A stretch of DNA of 64,000 bases from Astragalus membranaceus (taxonomy: Eukaryota > Streptophyta > Magnoliopsida > Fabales > Fabaceae): assembly GCA_039519185.1 (NCBI GenBank), contig CM076850.1, forward strand, positions 163,326,974 through 163,390,973. The letters are read 5' to 3'. Positions 48,372 through 60,229 of the stretch are shown here, in pieces. Within the stretch, counting starts at the first letter, position 1. The number at the start of each line of letters is the position of its first letter. The position numbers and the translations under genes are program-made. The notes beneath the pieces are model-generated. The model had not been told where the DNA came from. It saw nothing but the letters and a program-made list of their open reading frames with translations, and made no database searches.

Positions 48372-48382
48372 AGGATATATAC
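48372..48382 (-). promoter_or_regulatory. Candidate TATA box of the P450
   Basis: The - strand reads GTATATATCC about 125-135 bp upstream of the ATG, followed by a pyrimidine-rich TTCCTTCTCTC patch, a common arrangement in plant core promoters. It is a positional guess only. Confidence 0.35.
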
Positions 48383-48629
48383 AATAAAGTTAAAGAAATA
48401 TATAAAAAAAAGGATGAGCGTGGCAATATCAAATACTAGTATTGTACGGCATATTGACTTGTGACATGTTTCCTCATCTCTTGTTTATTTTATTACGCCA
48501 TGCATTTTGTAATTATTGTTTCATAATTTGTACGAATGAGAACAATAAATATGAGGCGATTATATCGTTTTTGAGAGGTAAAAAAGCACTTTCGGAGTGT
48601 GATGGAAATAAAAATCTGGGCCCGACATG

Positions 48630-49790
48630 TTTAATATCATCTTCAAAAAATTAAGGACCTCATTGAAAATTAAGGATGTTCTTGTCACGTTAACAAGTTC
48701 TATGAGACGGCTAGATTCCCTAAGGCAAACCCATGTACAAGATCTGAACGAATATCGCCATATTTTGTTAATCGGAAGTCTCTACAAGATTCTTGCAAAG
48801 TTGATGGCCAGTAGACTCTCAAGAGAGTTCTTAGTGGTGTAATTTCAAACTGCCAAAACATTTCCCTCCTGGAAGGTAGATCCCATACCGGTTGTCTATG
48901 AGTTCTTGGATTTTGCAAAGAGATCTAAGAAGAAGTGTCTTGCGTTGAAAGTAGACTTTGAAAAAGCAAACTCTGTTACTTGGTCATTGATTACATGCTC
49001 ATAAGACTTGGTTTCAATGACGTATGGCGTCGGTGGATGCGTGGATGTACTCGACCAACTCAATCTCAGTATTGGTTAATGGTAGCCCGACCAATGAATT
49101 CCAGGTGTGGCGGGGTCTAAATTAAGCAAGGGCAATGGCGGAGCTCGACTAAAAAGTTCGAGCAAACGAATCGGTGAAACATCTATTTGGATGCGCATTC
49201 ACGAAGGGAGTGTGGGACAAAAGGATACCATCTCTACACTGTCATGAGCCTACTGCCCACTTAAGTCTTAAAGGGAGGAAGCTGGAAGCAATAGAACATC
49301 TCATTTGGTTGACATGGCACAGAAGGAACCAGATAATGTTCGAAGGGGTTGTAGCAAACCTAAGTGAAACTGTAAGCCACATCAAATACCTATCCTGGGG
49401 GTGGTTCATCTCTAGTAGAGGCAGGAAGTCTCCGCATAACTACGCTAACTGGTTAAACTACCCCTTGGCCTGCCTGGGATCATCTTGAATATTCAGGAAC
49501 ATCGTCGTCTATGGTTGATTTTGAGGTTTGAGCGTCACGTATCATCTTGTTGTGGTTATAGTAGGAGCATACGGTAGGAGTAGAATTTTAAGGATGGTGT
49601 ATTCATTTGTAATTGATGGAACAAACTGTTTGGGAATAGTATTTTTCCTCTTCGGGTCTTTTTCCCTCAGGTTTTTGGCCCGTGAGGTTTTAACGAGGCT
49701 CATTGTTGGTTGTACTAAATAGGTTGGAGTACCTTTCTACTCCTTTAATATATTTCTTCATTTTCTTGCTTACCTAAAAAAAGTATTGTT
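48630..49790 (+). mobile_element. LINE 3' fragment upstream of the P450
   Basis: On + there is a worn reverse-transcriptase start (HILLIGSLYKILAKLMASRL near 48760-48810), KVDFEKA-like remains near 48950, and then the C-terminal LINE region (HLFGCAFTKGVWD, LIWLTWHRRNQIMFEG, IKYLSWGWF near 49175-49420). It ends close to CTTACCTAAAAAAAG, which may be the tail. Much of the middle is missing. The sequence starts about 380 bp upstream of the P450 ATG. Confidence 0.7.
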
Positions 49791-50215
49791 TTTTAGAAGG
49801 ATTTTTGCCACTAACATGTGTCGCTCACTGTTAGTGAATAATGACAATTTTAGCTACAGAAAATATGATTCAAATTAAACTTAAATTGTGTTCGTATTGA
49901 GAAAAAGTATTTTATATTCTGATGTCATTTCTTATTTTTCTTAGAGACCTTGGAATTAATAAAAATGTTTAGCAATTTTATATTTTTGAGAAAAAAAAAC
50001 TGAGGGACAAAAAACCCCTCACTAAACTCATCATTTTACAAATTTTGTGACAGATTAGTGACAGCCTCTTTATCAATTGAAACATTTTCTCTCAAAGTCC
50101 GTTTCCAAAAAGATATCAATTACTTTATGATGGTAATATTAGAGAGAGATATTTTTGCATAACTACTTTTATCGTAAACATGAACCAATTTAACCAAAAA
50201 GAAATGACATCAGAA

Positions 50216-50416
50216 TTGTGTTCAACTCGTATTGAGTGCAGAAACTGAGCTAAAGCAAAAGGTTTCAAGGAAAACGATGCAAATTCGAGAATGATGTGAA
50301 AAACATAAACGCGAATGAAAGTTTCTATTTTTCACACCGTTCTCGAATTTGTATCGTTTTTGTTGAAACCTTTTTCCATAGTTCAATTTCTGCACTCAAT
50401 ACGAGTTAAACACAAT
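50216..50416. repeat. Long inverted repeat (arms about 87 bp)
   Basis: The left arm, about 50216-50302, and the right arm, about 50329-50416, are reverse complements with scattered mismatches, sharing ATTGAGTGCAGAAA, AAATTCGAGAA and related blocks. They are separated by a roughly 26-bp loop. This could be a foldback element or an inverted duplication. Confidence 0.65.
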
Positions 50417-50891
50417 TGGTTTGACGCAAATTGGTTAAGAAATGAGCAAATAAGAGCCAAAACACGTTTTATAGATGCGAATTGCTTTTTGATTGTGTTT
50501 GAGTTTTACACACTTTTTTGAACAAAATACTTTCCATATTTTGATTCCTTGTTGAATTTTGAGCATTTTAGGTTCAAGAATCGTTCAATTTGGTGTTCCA
50601 TAGCAAAATCACCATTGTTGAGATTGAAGGTTTTTTGAACTTCAAATTTAAGAATTCGGTTCCAAAAATGATTTTGCGCATAAGCACTTTTCTGAGTTTA
50701 ATTTTGGTTCCATTGAATTCCTTGCGAAATTTTATTCAAGTTAGAGTCCAGTTTCATTCAATTTGGTCGCGTATTGCATGAGTTATTCAAGAAACAAGAA
50801 ATCAAAGTGTTCTTGGTGTTCTTGAGCACATTCAAAGTGTTCTTCATTTTTCTGTATTTTTGTTTAACAGGACTAAACCGAAACAAAAAGG

Positions 50892-51030
50892 AAAGATAAA
50901 GGACCAAAGTGAGAAAATAAAAAGATAAAGGACCAAACTGACACAAATGAAAGATAAAGGACCAAAACGAGAAAAAAAAAAAGATAAATGACCAAAATGA
51001 AACTTGAGTCAAAGATAAAGGACCAAAAGT
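50892..51030. repeat. Five-unit minisatellite of about 30 bp
   Basis: AAAGATAAAGGACCAAA recurs at about 50892, 50921, 50950, 50980 and 51011 with A-rich spacers of slightly varying length. Confidence 0.8.
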
Positions 51031-51559
51031 ACAATTTAGCCTAAAAGAACAAACGTATACTAACTCTTATCCCAAAAAAATAAATAACAAACGCGTAACA
51101 ATTTAAATATCGTAGCAATCCTCCACTTATTTTATCAATGTGCAGCTTCGGTCATAACTGGGAAGGGCCTGGCTGCTGAGGGTTATGTTCCAACCCTAAT
51201 CTTGTTGAAGAAGGCTCCTCCCAGCTGGCCTAGAGCTGGCCATAACCTGAAATGGAAACAAAATATTGGATCATTAATTTTTTGATTCAATTTTGAGGTA
51301 TAAATAGAGGTCAAAAAAACAACAATTAGAGAGAAATTCGTATACACACAGAAATTAAAAAAAATGTGTGAACTGATTCTAAAATTTTGGAAGTGAGAAA
51401 AGAGTAGTAGTAGCAGTAAAGTAAAGCAGTAGCAACAAACTCATTTTTTCGCACAACAACCAGGTTCTTTTTTCCCCTTTTTCGCACCGTCTCAAAATAG
51501 TTGTAATTGTTACTGTAAAATATTTGTTGGTGCTTTAGCATAAAACTAGTAGGATACCC

Positions 51560-51671
51560 GTGCATACGCACGAGTATTGTCGTGTTATTTTATATATTAG
51601 TGAAGTGTTCTTCTATATATCAGTGTTGTTATTCCGTGTTTTTTCGTATATTAGTGTAGATATCCCGTGTT

Positions 51672-51750
<79 letters not shown>

Positions 51751-52338
51751 TTGCAGTTATACCCGTATTTGTTATCTCGTGCTTTTTTATGTATCCGTGC
51801 AGTTATCTCATAGTTTTAATTTATTATTTGAGTTGATTAGTAGATTATAGTAGATAGTAAAAGATAGATAGTATATTATTAATAAGAAATATTTATCCAG
51901 TGTTTTTTTATATATCAGTAACATGTCTTTTTTAAGGTATTAGTGACAAATATTTGTCGCGTGTGTTTTAAATATTAATCAGCTTAAATAGTCATTAAGT
52001 CTTCTTATTTTTTTAGATAGTGGGTTTATAGTAGTTTTCAAAAATTATAATTATCAATGGCAAATATTAATCTCGTGTTTTTTTTATATATCACTGCAGT
52101 TATCCCAGGTTTTTTATACATCAGTACAGCTATCTAGTAGTTTCAATTGATTATTTTAGTTTTTTAGTAGATTATAATAGATAGTAAATTTGTTAGATAG
52201 TAGATTATCAATAAGAAATAATTGTTTTAAATATTAATTAGTAATTTAAATAGTCATAAGTCTTCTTGTTTTTTAGATAGTAGGTTTGTAGTAGTAGTCT
52301 TTAAAATTTTTAATTATCAATGACAAATATTAATATCG

Positions 52339-52381
<43 letters not shown>

Positions 52382-53225
52382 TGCAGTTATCTCGTAGTTT
52401 CAATTGATTATTTTAGTTGATTAGTAGATTATAGTAGATAGTAAAAGAGATATGGTAGATTATCAATAAGAAATATTTGTTTTAAATATTAATCAATAGT
52501 TGAAATAGTCATTAAATATTATTGTTTTTTAGATAGTAGGTTTATAGTAGCCTTCAGAAATTTTAATTATCATTGACAAATATTAATCCTGTTTTTTTAT
52601 ATATATCAGTGTAGTTATCTCGTGTTTTTTTATATATCATTGCAGTTATCTCATAGTTTCAATTGATTACTTGAGTTAATTAGTAGATTATAGTAGATAG
52701 TAAAAGTTAGATAGTAGATTATCAATAAAAAATATCTATCCCGTGTTTTTTTGTATATCAGTAACAATTATTTGTTCTTTTTTAGGTCTTAGTGACTAAT
52801 ATTGTCACGTGTGTTTTAAATATTAATCAATTTAAATAGTCATTAAGCCTTCTTGTTTTTTAGATAGTAGGTTTATAGTAGTTTACAAAAATTATAATTA
52901 TCAATAGTAAATATTAATCCTGTATTTTTTTATATATCACTGCAGTTATCCCGTGTTTTTTATATATCAGTGCAGTTATGTCGTAGTTCTAATTGATTAT
53001 TTTAGTTGATTGGTTGATTATAGTAGATAGTAAAAAAGAGATAGTAGATTATCCCGGGATAACTGCACTGATTTATAAAAAAACACGGGATAACTGCACT
53101 GATATATAAAAAAATACAGGATTAATATTTGTATTGATAATTACATTTTATAGTACAAATATCAATCCTGTGTTTTTTTATATATCACTATAGTTATCCC
53201 GTGTTTTTTATATATCAGTGCAGTT
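51560..53225. repeat. AT-rich tandem array, units about 260-330 bp, with (AT)n tracts
   Basis: Blocks recur in the same order: 'TATATATCAGTGCAGTTATC', 'GTAGATTATAGTAGATAGTA' (near 51832, 52152, 52417, 52677, 53013) and 'TAGATAGTAGGTTTATAGTAG' (near 52010, 52275, 52530, 52862). Spacing varies between about 255 and 336 bp, and copies are diverged. AT microsatellites lie at about 51677-51749 and 52345-52379. Near 53050-53130 a stretch of the CGTG/ATATATCAGTGCAG block is in inverted orientation. Confidence 0.75.
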
Positions 53226-53229
53226 ATCT

Positions 53230-53527
53230 TGTAACATCCCCAAATTTGCTAATTTCATTTATTGAAATTAGCGTGAGGTTATGAGTTAATTGATTAGCTA
53301 AATAATATATGTTAGCTTAATTAATTATTTATGAGGTGATGGTTATGAATTAAGTAAATTAATTATATGTTTGATTACTTAATTTTATGAGTCATATGAA
53401 TTATGTGATTGAACGTGTGTTTGATTGGTTAGAAATGGGATTTAAGTTAGAATTAAGAACAGGGGTAATTGTGTCATTTTCTCCCCACTTAACCTTCAGC
53501 TCATAAAACATAAAAACAGCCCCACTT
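53230..53527 (+). mobile_element. LTR-like fragment abutting the duplication breakpoint
   Basis: It starts TGTAACATCCCCAAATTTGC, a beginning typical of some large plant Ty3-type LTRs as recalled. It is cut at the point where the duplicated TASH3 segment starts. No internal retroelement domain, second LTR or target duplication was found, so the call is tentative. Confidence 0.4.
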
Positions 53528-54701
53528 AACCATCGAGTCCAAATACATATGGAAAATGTTAGCATACCCAATAGCCGAGTTTTACTGCTCCAATCTCTTG
53601 CTTTCATAGTAAGAAATAAAGCTTTGTGGATTTTGATTTTTATATTTATGTTGCTGCATAAAATTAGATTGTTTGGTCATGGTTTTTTGGTGTATGTTGC
53701 AGGGGCTTTACAAGATGTTCTCCACTTGCACGATGTTCTTGCTAGAGTTTCTCTAGCGAGGTTATGCAGTACAATATCGAGAGCTAGAGCTTTAGATGGT
53801 TGGTGTGTTAAAAAACTTGTGTTATTTAATGAAAATTGACACTTGGGAAGTTTGTGATGACTAATTTCTATTTACATGCATGTACAGAGAGACAAGATAT
53901 TAGATCTCAGTTCAATTCAGTGCTCTATCAACTTCTGTTGGATCCCAGTGAAAGAGTCTGTTTTGAGGCCATTTTGTGTGTACTTGGAAAATTTGATAAC
54001 ACTGAGAGGTGTGATTTATATTAAATAATGAGTCTCTATTCTCTTCTATATAACCATACAATATTTGATTGGCTAAATTATTAATTCTGTTGAAGTTTTA
54101 ATGGTCTTCTCATGCGTGGGTTGTAATCCTTTCATGCTTGCACTTTTTAGGACTGAGGAGCGTGCTGCTGGGTGGTATCGTTTGACCAGGGAGATTCTCA
54201 AGTTACCAGATGCATCATCGAAGGAAAGTTCAAAAGATAAATCAAAGAAGGCAAAACGGCCACAGCCTCTTATAAAACTCGTAATGAGAAGGTCTGGAGG
54301 TCCATTTATTTTTTTTCTGCTCGCATGTCTATTTGGTCTCGTTGAATTCGCAAGTCATCTTACTTAGGTTATGTGGAAATTGTCTAATATTTATGCACAT
54401 TGTCTATTATTTACTGCTCTTCAGGTTAGAGAGTTCTTTTCGTAGTTTTGCTAGACCCGTGCTTCATGCAGCAGCTCGAGTTGTACAGGAGATGGGGAAA
54501 AGTAGGGCCGCTGCTTTTGCTTTGGGCATACAGGAAGTTGATGAAGGAGCACATGTCAATACGTTTGCTGAGACTACAGATTTTAATGATTCAGATGAAA
54601 GTACACATCCTGAAAGTAATGTTATTTTATTTATTTATTTATTTATTTATTTCACAGTTCATGCTTGCATGGCATTACAAATGGGGATTTTGATCTGATT
54701 A

Positions 54702-57700
54702 TGATAGAAACAGAACTATTCTGATATTATCTTTCATAATTTGCAAAATCATTTCATTGATTTGTGAGAGAGATACAATAGGTTTATATAGGATTTACAA
54801 GGATTGAAATGCTTGGCTGTTTGATCAGTTAGTTAGTTACAAACTAACTGATTTGAACAGCCTGAACAGATAGTCTAACAGAATGAAAACAGTTAGTAAC
54901 AAACTACTAACTGCATCTAATTTTAACCTATTAACAATACTTGAAGTAAAGCTATACTAATACATCTATTACTCCCCCACAAGATCAGCATGAGAGCAAA
55001 GCTTTGCTTGAAATGTTGAGCTTGTCCCTTAGGAAACAAAATGGTCCTTTTGCCAAAGGTTTAGTCAAGATGTCAGCAATCTGAGCATCAGCAGGGACAT
55101 GACAGACAACCAGTGTTTTGCTCAGAACCTTCTCACGAACAAAAAACAGATCTAGCTCCATGTGTTTTGTCCTGGAGTGCAACACAGGATTGTGACTGAT
55201 GGCAACAGTGCTTTGGTTGTCACAGAAAATTACAGGAGTGGAGTGATTGATCTGGAGCTCTTGAAGAAGGGACTGAACCCATAGAATTTCAGAAGCTGCA
55301 AGGGCCAAGCTTCTGTATTCAGCTTCAGCACTAGACCTAGCTACTAGTGTCTGTTTCTTAGACCACCAAGAGATAGGATTAGGGCCTAGGAAGATGCAGG
55401 CGCCAGAAGTAGATCTCCTATCATCAATGTCACTGGCCCAGTCAGCATCACAGTAGGCTTGCAGAGATAGAGGTACTGATGGAGTGGCAGGTTTCAGATG
55501 CAAACCAAGCTGAAGAGACTGTAGATACCTAAGGATTCATTTGACTGCAGACCAGTGAGATTCCAAGGGTTGTGATAGAAACTGACAAGCCTTGTTGACT
55601 GCAAAGCCTATTTCAGGTCTAGTAATTGTTGCATATTGAAGAGCACCAACTATAGACCTATAAAATGTAGGATCAGCCACGTAGTCAGAGCCAAATTTGG
55701 AGAGCTTTGTCTTAGCAGGTAGAGGAGTGGAAATGCCTTTTGCAGATGACATACCAGCTCTTTCTAGTATCTCTCTGATGTATTTTGTCTGAGTAAGTAA
55801 GAGAGATCCATCTTTCATGTGGTTGACCTCAATGCCAAGGAAGTAGTCAAGAGCACCAAATTGTTTGAGAGCAAACACAGTTGTTAGTTTAGTGATTAAG
55901 GTTTGCACTGCTGTAGGTGAGGAACCAGTAATAATAATGTCATCTACATAGATGAGCACATAGAGATAGCAGCCTTTGAATGAATGGACAAATAATGAAG
56001 GGTCACACTTGCTAGTTTTGAACCCAAAACTGAGTAAAGTGTGATTTAGACGCTCATACCAAGCCCTAGGAGCCTGTTTCAGCCCATAGATAGCCTTATT
56101 TAGCTTGCAAACTAGAGACTTATCTCCTGCCTCAAAACCTGTAGGTTGACACATATAAACTTCTTCCTCTAGAAGACCATGAAGAAAGGCATTGTTTATG
56201 TCTATTTGTTGAATAGGCCAATGATGAGTGATAGCAAGAGTAAGGATTATTCTGACTGTGATAGGTTTGATGACTGGAGCAAAAGTCTCAGAGTAGTCAG
56301 CACCTTCCTTTTGTGTGAATCCCTTGGCAACCAACCTTGCCTTATACTTGTTGACTGAACCATCCTGGTTTTCCTTGATTCGAAATATCCACTTGCTGCC
56401 AATGGCCTTCCTATGCCTGGGAAGAGGAACCAAGGTCCAAGTTTTGTTAGCAATCAAGGCATTGTACTCTAGCTGCATTGCGTCTTTCCATTTTGGACAA
56501 GAGAGGGCCTGCTGAACAGTATGGGGTTCTACTGTGGTGAGGTGTAAGGTTGGATATAATCTTGGTTGGAGGGTGCCATCTTTGGATCTAGTAATCATTT
56601 GGTGAGTATTTGTGGGTGGTGGTGGTTGTGGTGAGGTGGAAGTGGAGAGAGAAGAGGTTGGTGAGGATGTGACAGGTGAGTTTGGATCAATTGTACTAGA
56701 AGCTGAGGATGGTAGAGGAGTAGGGTTGTTGGAAGATGGTAAATTTGGGGAGGGAGGCAGAGGTGGTGAAGTAGACAAGGGAGGGGAGGGAGGCATATTT
56801 GGTGGTGAGGTAGATAAAGGTGTAGTTACAGTGAGTGAAGGTAAAGTAAATGAAGTAGCAGTGTGTGTAAGAGGTGTAGATGGAAAAAATTTTGGAAAAG
56901 GAAAAGCATTCTCATTAAAAATAACATCTTTAGATAAAAATAGTCTACCTGTGGAGTCAAGGCACTTGTAACCCTTATGATTGGAGGAATAACCTAGGAA
57001 AATACACTCAGCTGTCCTGAATTGAAGTTTATGTTTGTTGTATGGGCGAAGAAGAGGGAAACAGGAGCAGCCAAAGACTTTTAGAAAGCCATAGTTAGGG
57101 GACTTTTGATATAAAGTGATGTAAGGAATGGAGTTGTTTTGGTGAGGTGATGGTAACCTATTTATGATGTAAACTGAGGTGTGAAAGGCATGATCCCAAT
57201 ACTGAATGGGAATGGAGGCTTGAGAGAGAAGGGAAAGTCCCATATCAACTATGTGACGATGTTTTCTCTCTACCACTCCATTTTGGTGGTGAGTATGAGG
57301 GTTAATGAGGCGATGAACAATGCCTAGGGAGGCAAGGTACTGACTAAAGGGGCGGAATTCTCCCCCCCAGTCAGTTTGGAGAGCCTTTATAGTATGACCA
57401 AACTGATTTTCTACAAGAATCTTAAATTGTTTAAAAGTAGTGAGAGCCTCAGACTTAGTTTTAAGGAAATATATCCATGTGTACCTAGAAAAAGCATCAA
57501 CAAATGACATATAATATTTGTAGCCCATAGAAGAAACTACAGGGGCAGGACCCCATAGATCACAGAAGATAAGTTCAAGAGGTGTAGAGTATATAGTAGT
57601 AGATGGTTGAGAAGGCAATCTGTGTAATTTACCCATACAACAAGCTGCACAAAAACTAAGAGCATTTTTATTGATTGAAGGAATGTTACACAGATGCATG

Positions 57701-59944
57701 ACAGAGTTAAGTACATTAGTGTTTGCATGACCTAGCCTATTGTGCCAAAGATTACTACTGTGAGTGGGTGTAAAAGCACTGTCTGCTGTAGGAGCAGTGG
57801 TTACATGAGTTTGAGGACTATGTGTAGCAACTAATGACTTAGAGACAGCTGATGTAGGTCCTGGAATAGTGTATAATCCATCCTTTGTGCCTTGACCCCT
57901 TAGAAGAGTAGAACCATCAACCTGTGATGTGGCAATACAATGAGAATGATCAAATTGGAATTTAGCATTATTATCAGTGGTGAACTTTTTGATACTCAGT
58001 AAATTTTTGTTCAATTGAGGGACATAGAGAATATTGTTAAAATGTAGAAGATGGTTAGGGTTATAAGGTGAAGGTGCAGACTCAGAACTAATAGATAAAA
58101 TAGGCAAACCTTGACCATTGCCTAGAAAGACATGGTCCTGTCCAGAAAGAGCAGTGGCAGGATCAGGTGCAATTCCTGTCATGTGATGTGTAGCAGCAGT
58201 ATCCCCTTTAAGCATGCTGGCAGCAAAAGTTGTTGGAGCCTGAGTAGCATATGCTGGTGGCAGGGCTGCAAGAGTAGGAAAGGCAGGGATTTGAGGCCAC
58301 ACAGTTGCATGAGCAGTAGGGGCTGGTGTAGCAGAGGGATATGGAGCTATAGTAGGCATAGGAATGTATCCAGGCCTGAGATACTGATGTGGATTGGCAT
58401 ATTCTTGACCATATGATGCAGGAAACTGAGGTGCATATCTGTGATAGCAGGTGGATGCATCATGACCAAATCTGGAACAAAGTTGACATTGGACACCTCT
58501 TCCACGACCAAACCTGCCACCACGGTTGAAACGACCACCCCTGCCACCTTTGAAGTTGCCTCTGGATGCAGAGAATTGAGCTTGAGGCACAGTTTGTTGG
58601 CCTGATTGAAGAGCAGCCTGATTCTGTTGATGTTGATCAAGAACAGCAGTATTTGTGGCTTGAGATACATTGAGAGAAGGCACTGTGGGGATAGATTCAG
58701 TAGCCTTAGCAAGTCTGCTTTCATGAGCAAGAAGAAGAGCTTCAAGCTCTTCAAATTCAAACCATTCGGACTTGGTGGCAAGAAGAGTAGTAATGGACTC
58801 ATATTCTGATGGAAGACCTTGAAGAACAACATCAAACTGTTCTTGTGTAGAAATAGTTTCTCCAATAGACAATAGAGCATCTGTGATAGTTTTGATACGA
58901 GCAAAGAAATCAGAGATGGATCTTTCACCTTTCTTGGTGCTATGAAGCTCTGCACGAAATTGTCTTGCTTGAGCTTTTGTCCTAGCATTGGAGTGGTTAT
59001 GGATTTTCTCCCATAATTGAAAAGAATATCTGCACCCAATAACCTTGGCAAGAATGGAAGGAGAGAGGGAGGATTGCAGCCAAGCCAACAAAAGTTGGTC
59101 TTGAGTTTCCCATTCTGTATATGCTGGATTTTCTGTCTCTGTTAGAAGATCCGCAGGAGTGAGATACTTTGGAGGAATTTGAGGAGAGACACAGAAACGG
59201 TGTAATTTGTGAGCACGAAGAACAGGCTCAACCTGTTGCAACCAGAGAGGAAGATTGTCCCCTGTTAGTTTCTCTGTAACTTGATACTGAAAGGATTTAA
59301 AGGGTTTTATGGAGGGAAGATTTGAAGATTGAGAGTCAGGGGCTGGTGATGCCATTGCAGCAAAAGGGAAAAAGGATCAAGATGGCAAGGCGACAGAGAA
59401 GGAAAAAGAAAAGGAAAGAAAAACCTGACACAGAGGAGAATCCCCAAATTATGGACGAAGAAACCCTAATTTGCGCTAAGCAAAATTAACCAAGATTGAT
59501 TTGACAATTTGAAAAATTGAAAGAAAGGGAAGGATTGAAAAGGATTTACGAGAGAGAAAGACGAAGAAAAATTGGATTTTACACCAGTTATGGTGAAAAT
59601 CAGAATCTGCATCCACTGTGGTGGTGTGATGAACATGAAGAAGAAGGTAGGATATCTGGCTTAATCTGATACCATGATAGAAACAGAACTATTCTGATAT
59701 TATCTTTCATAATTTGCCAAATCATTTCATTGATTTGTGAGAGAGATACAATAGGTTTATATAGGATTTACAAGGATTGAAATGCTTGGCTGTTTGATCA
59801 GTTAGTTAGTTACAAACTAACTGATTTGAACAGCCTGAACAGATAGTCTAACAGAATGAAAACAGTTAGTAACAAACTACTAACTGCATCTAATTTTAAC
59901 CTATTAACAATACTTGAAGTAAAGCTATACTAATACATCTATTA
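54702..59944 (-). mobile_element. Ty1/copia retrotransposon 3, very young, 5243 bp
   Basis: The LTRs are 54702-54971 and 59675-59944 (270 bp each), with a single difference seen by eye (near 54745 versus 59718). The target duplication GATTA lies at 54697-54701 and 59945-59949. The corresponding site in copy 1 of the duplication (about 28045-28055) is empty, which confirms the exact boundaries. A primer-binding site for initiator tRNA-Met (TGGTATCAGA on -) and a polypurine tract (CTCCCCCACAAG on +) are adjacent to the LTRs. The LTR termini in element orientation are TA...CA rather than TG...CA. Confidence 0.97.
54985..59355 (-). pseudogene. Copia 3 gag-pol polyprotein, intact except for one in-frame TGA
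   Basis: A single frame of 1456 codons runs from ATG 59355 to 54985, broken only by a TGA at 55539-55537, which a one-base change from CGA (arginine) would explain. Domains: UBN2-type Gag (residues about 20-230), CCHC knuckle from C290 (CQLCSRFGHDASTC), protease motif D385-T-A-A, integrase D599 (DLWGP), then QTDWGG and NGVVERKHRH, a proline/serine-rich linker, reverse transcriptase with YVDD at about 1136, and RNase H after the stop (ARSSAEAEYRS, CDNQST). The stop separates RNase H and the C-terminus from the rest. A recently active relative is likely elsewhere in the genome. Confidence 0.93.
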
Positions 59945-60229
59945 GATTACAATTATTATTATAGATAATTAGATATAGATTCAGATGGTTACGAAGGTTC
60001 TTGACTATTAGTTATCGTTGTTAGTTGTTAGAGATATAAAACCAATGTTGGGCCTTCAAATAACTTGAGCTTTTAGGATAGTTGATCCTTGACAATCATT
60101 GTATTTTTCCTAAACTCTTCTATGCTATTGTCTTTCCAGTCTTCTCTTTTGGTTTCTTATTTCTTATTTTGTTCCTTTGGTTGGGTTTCTTTTTCGATTC
60201 TTATTTTCTTCTATAACCCGTAAGTGTCT

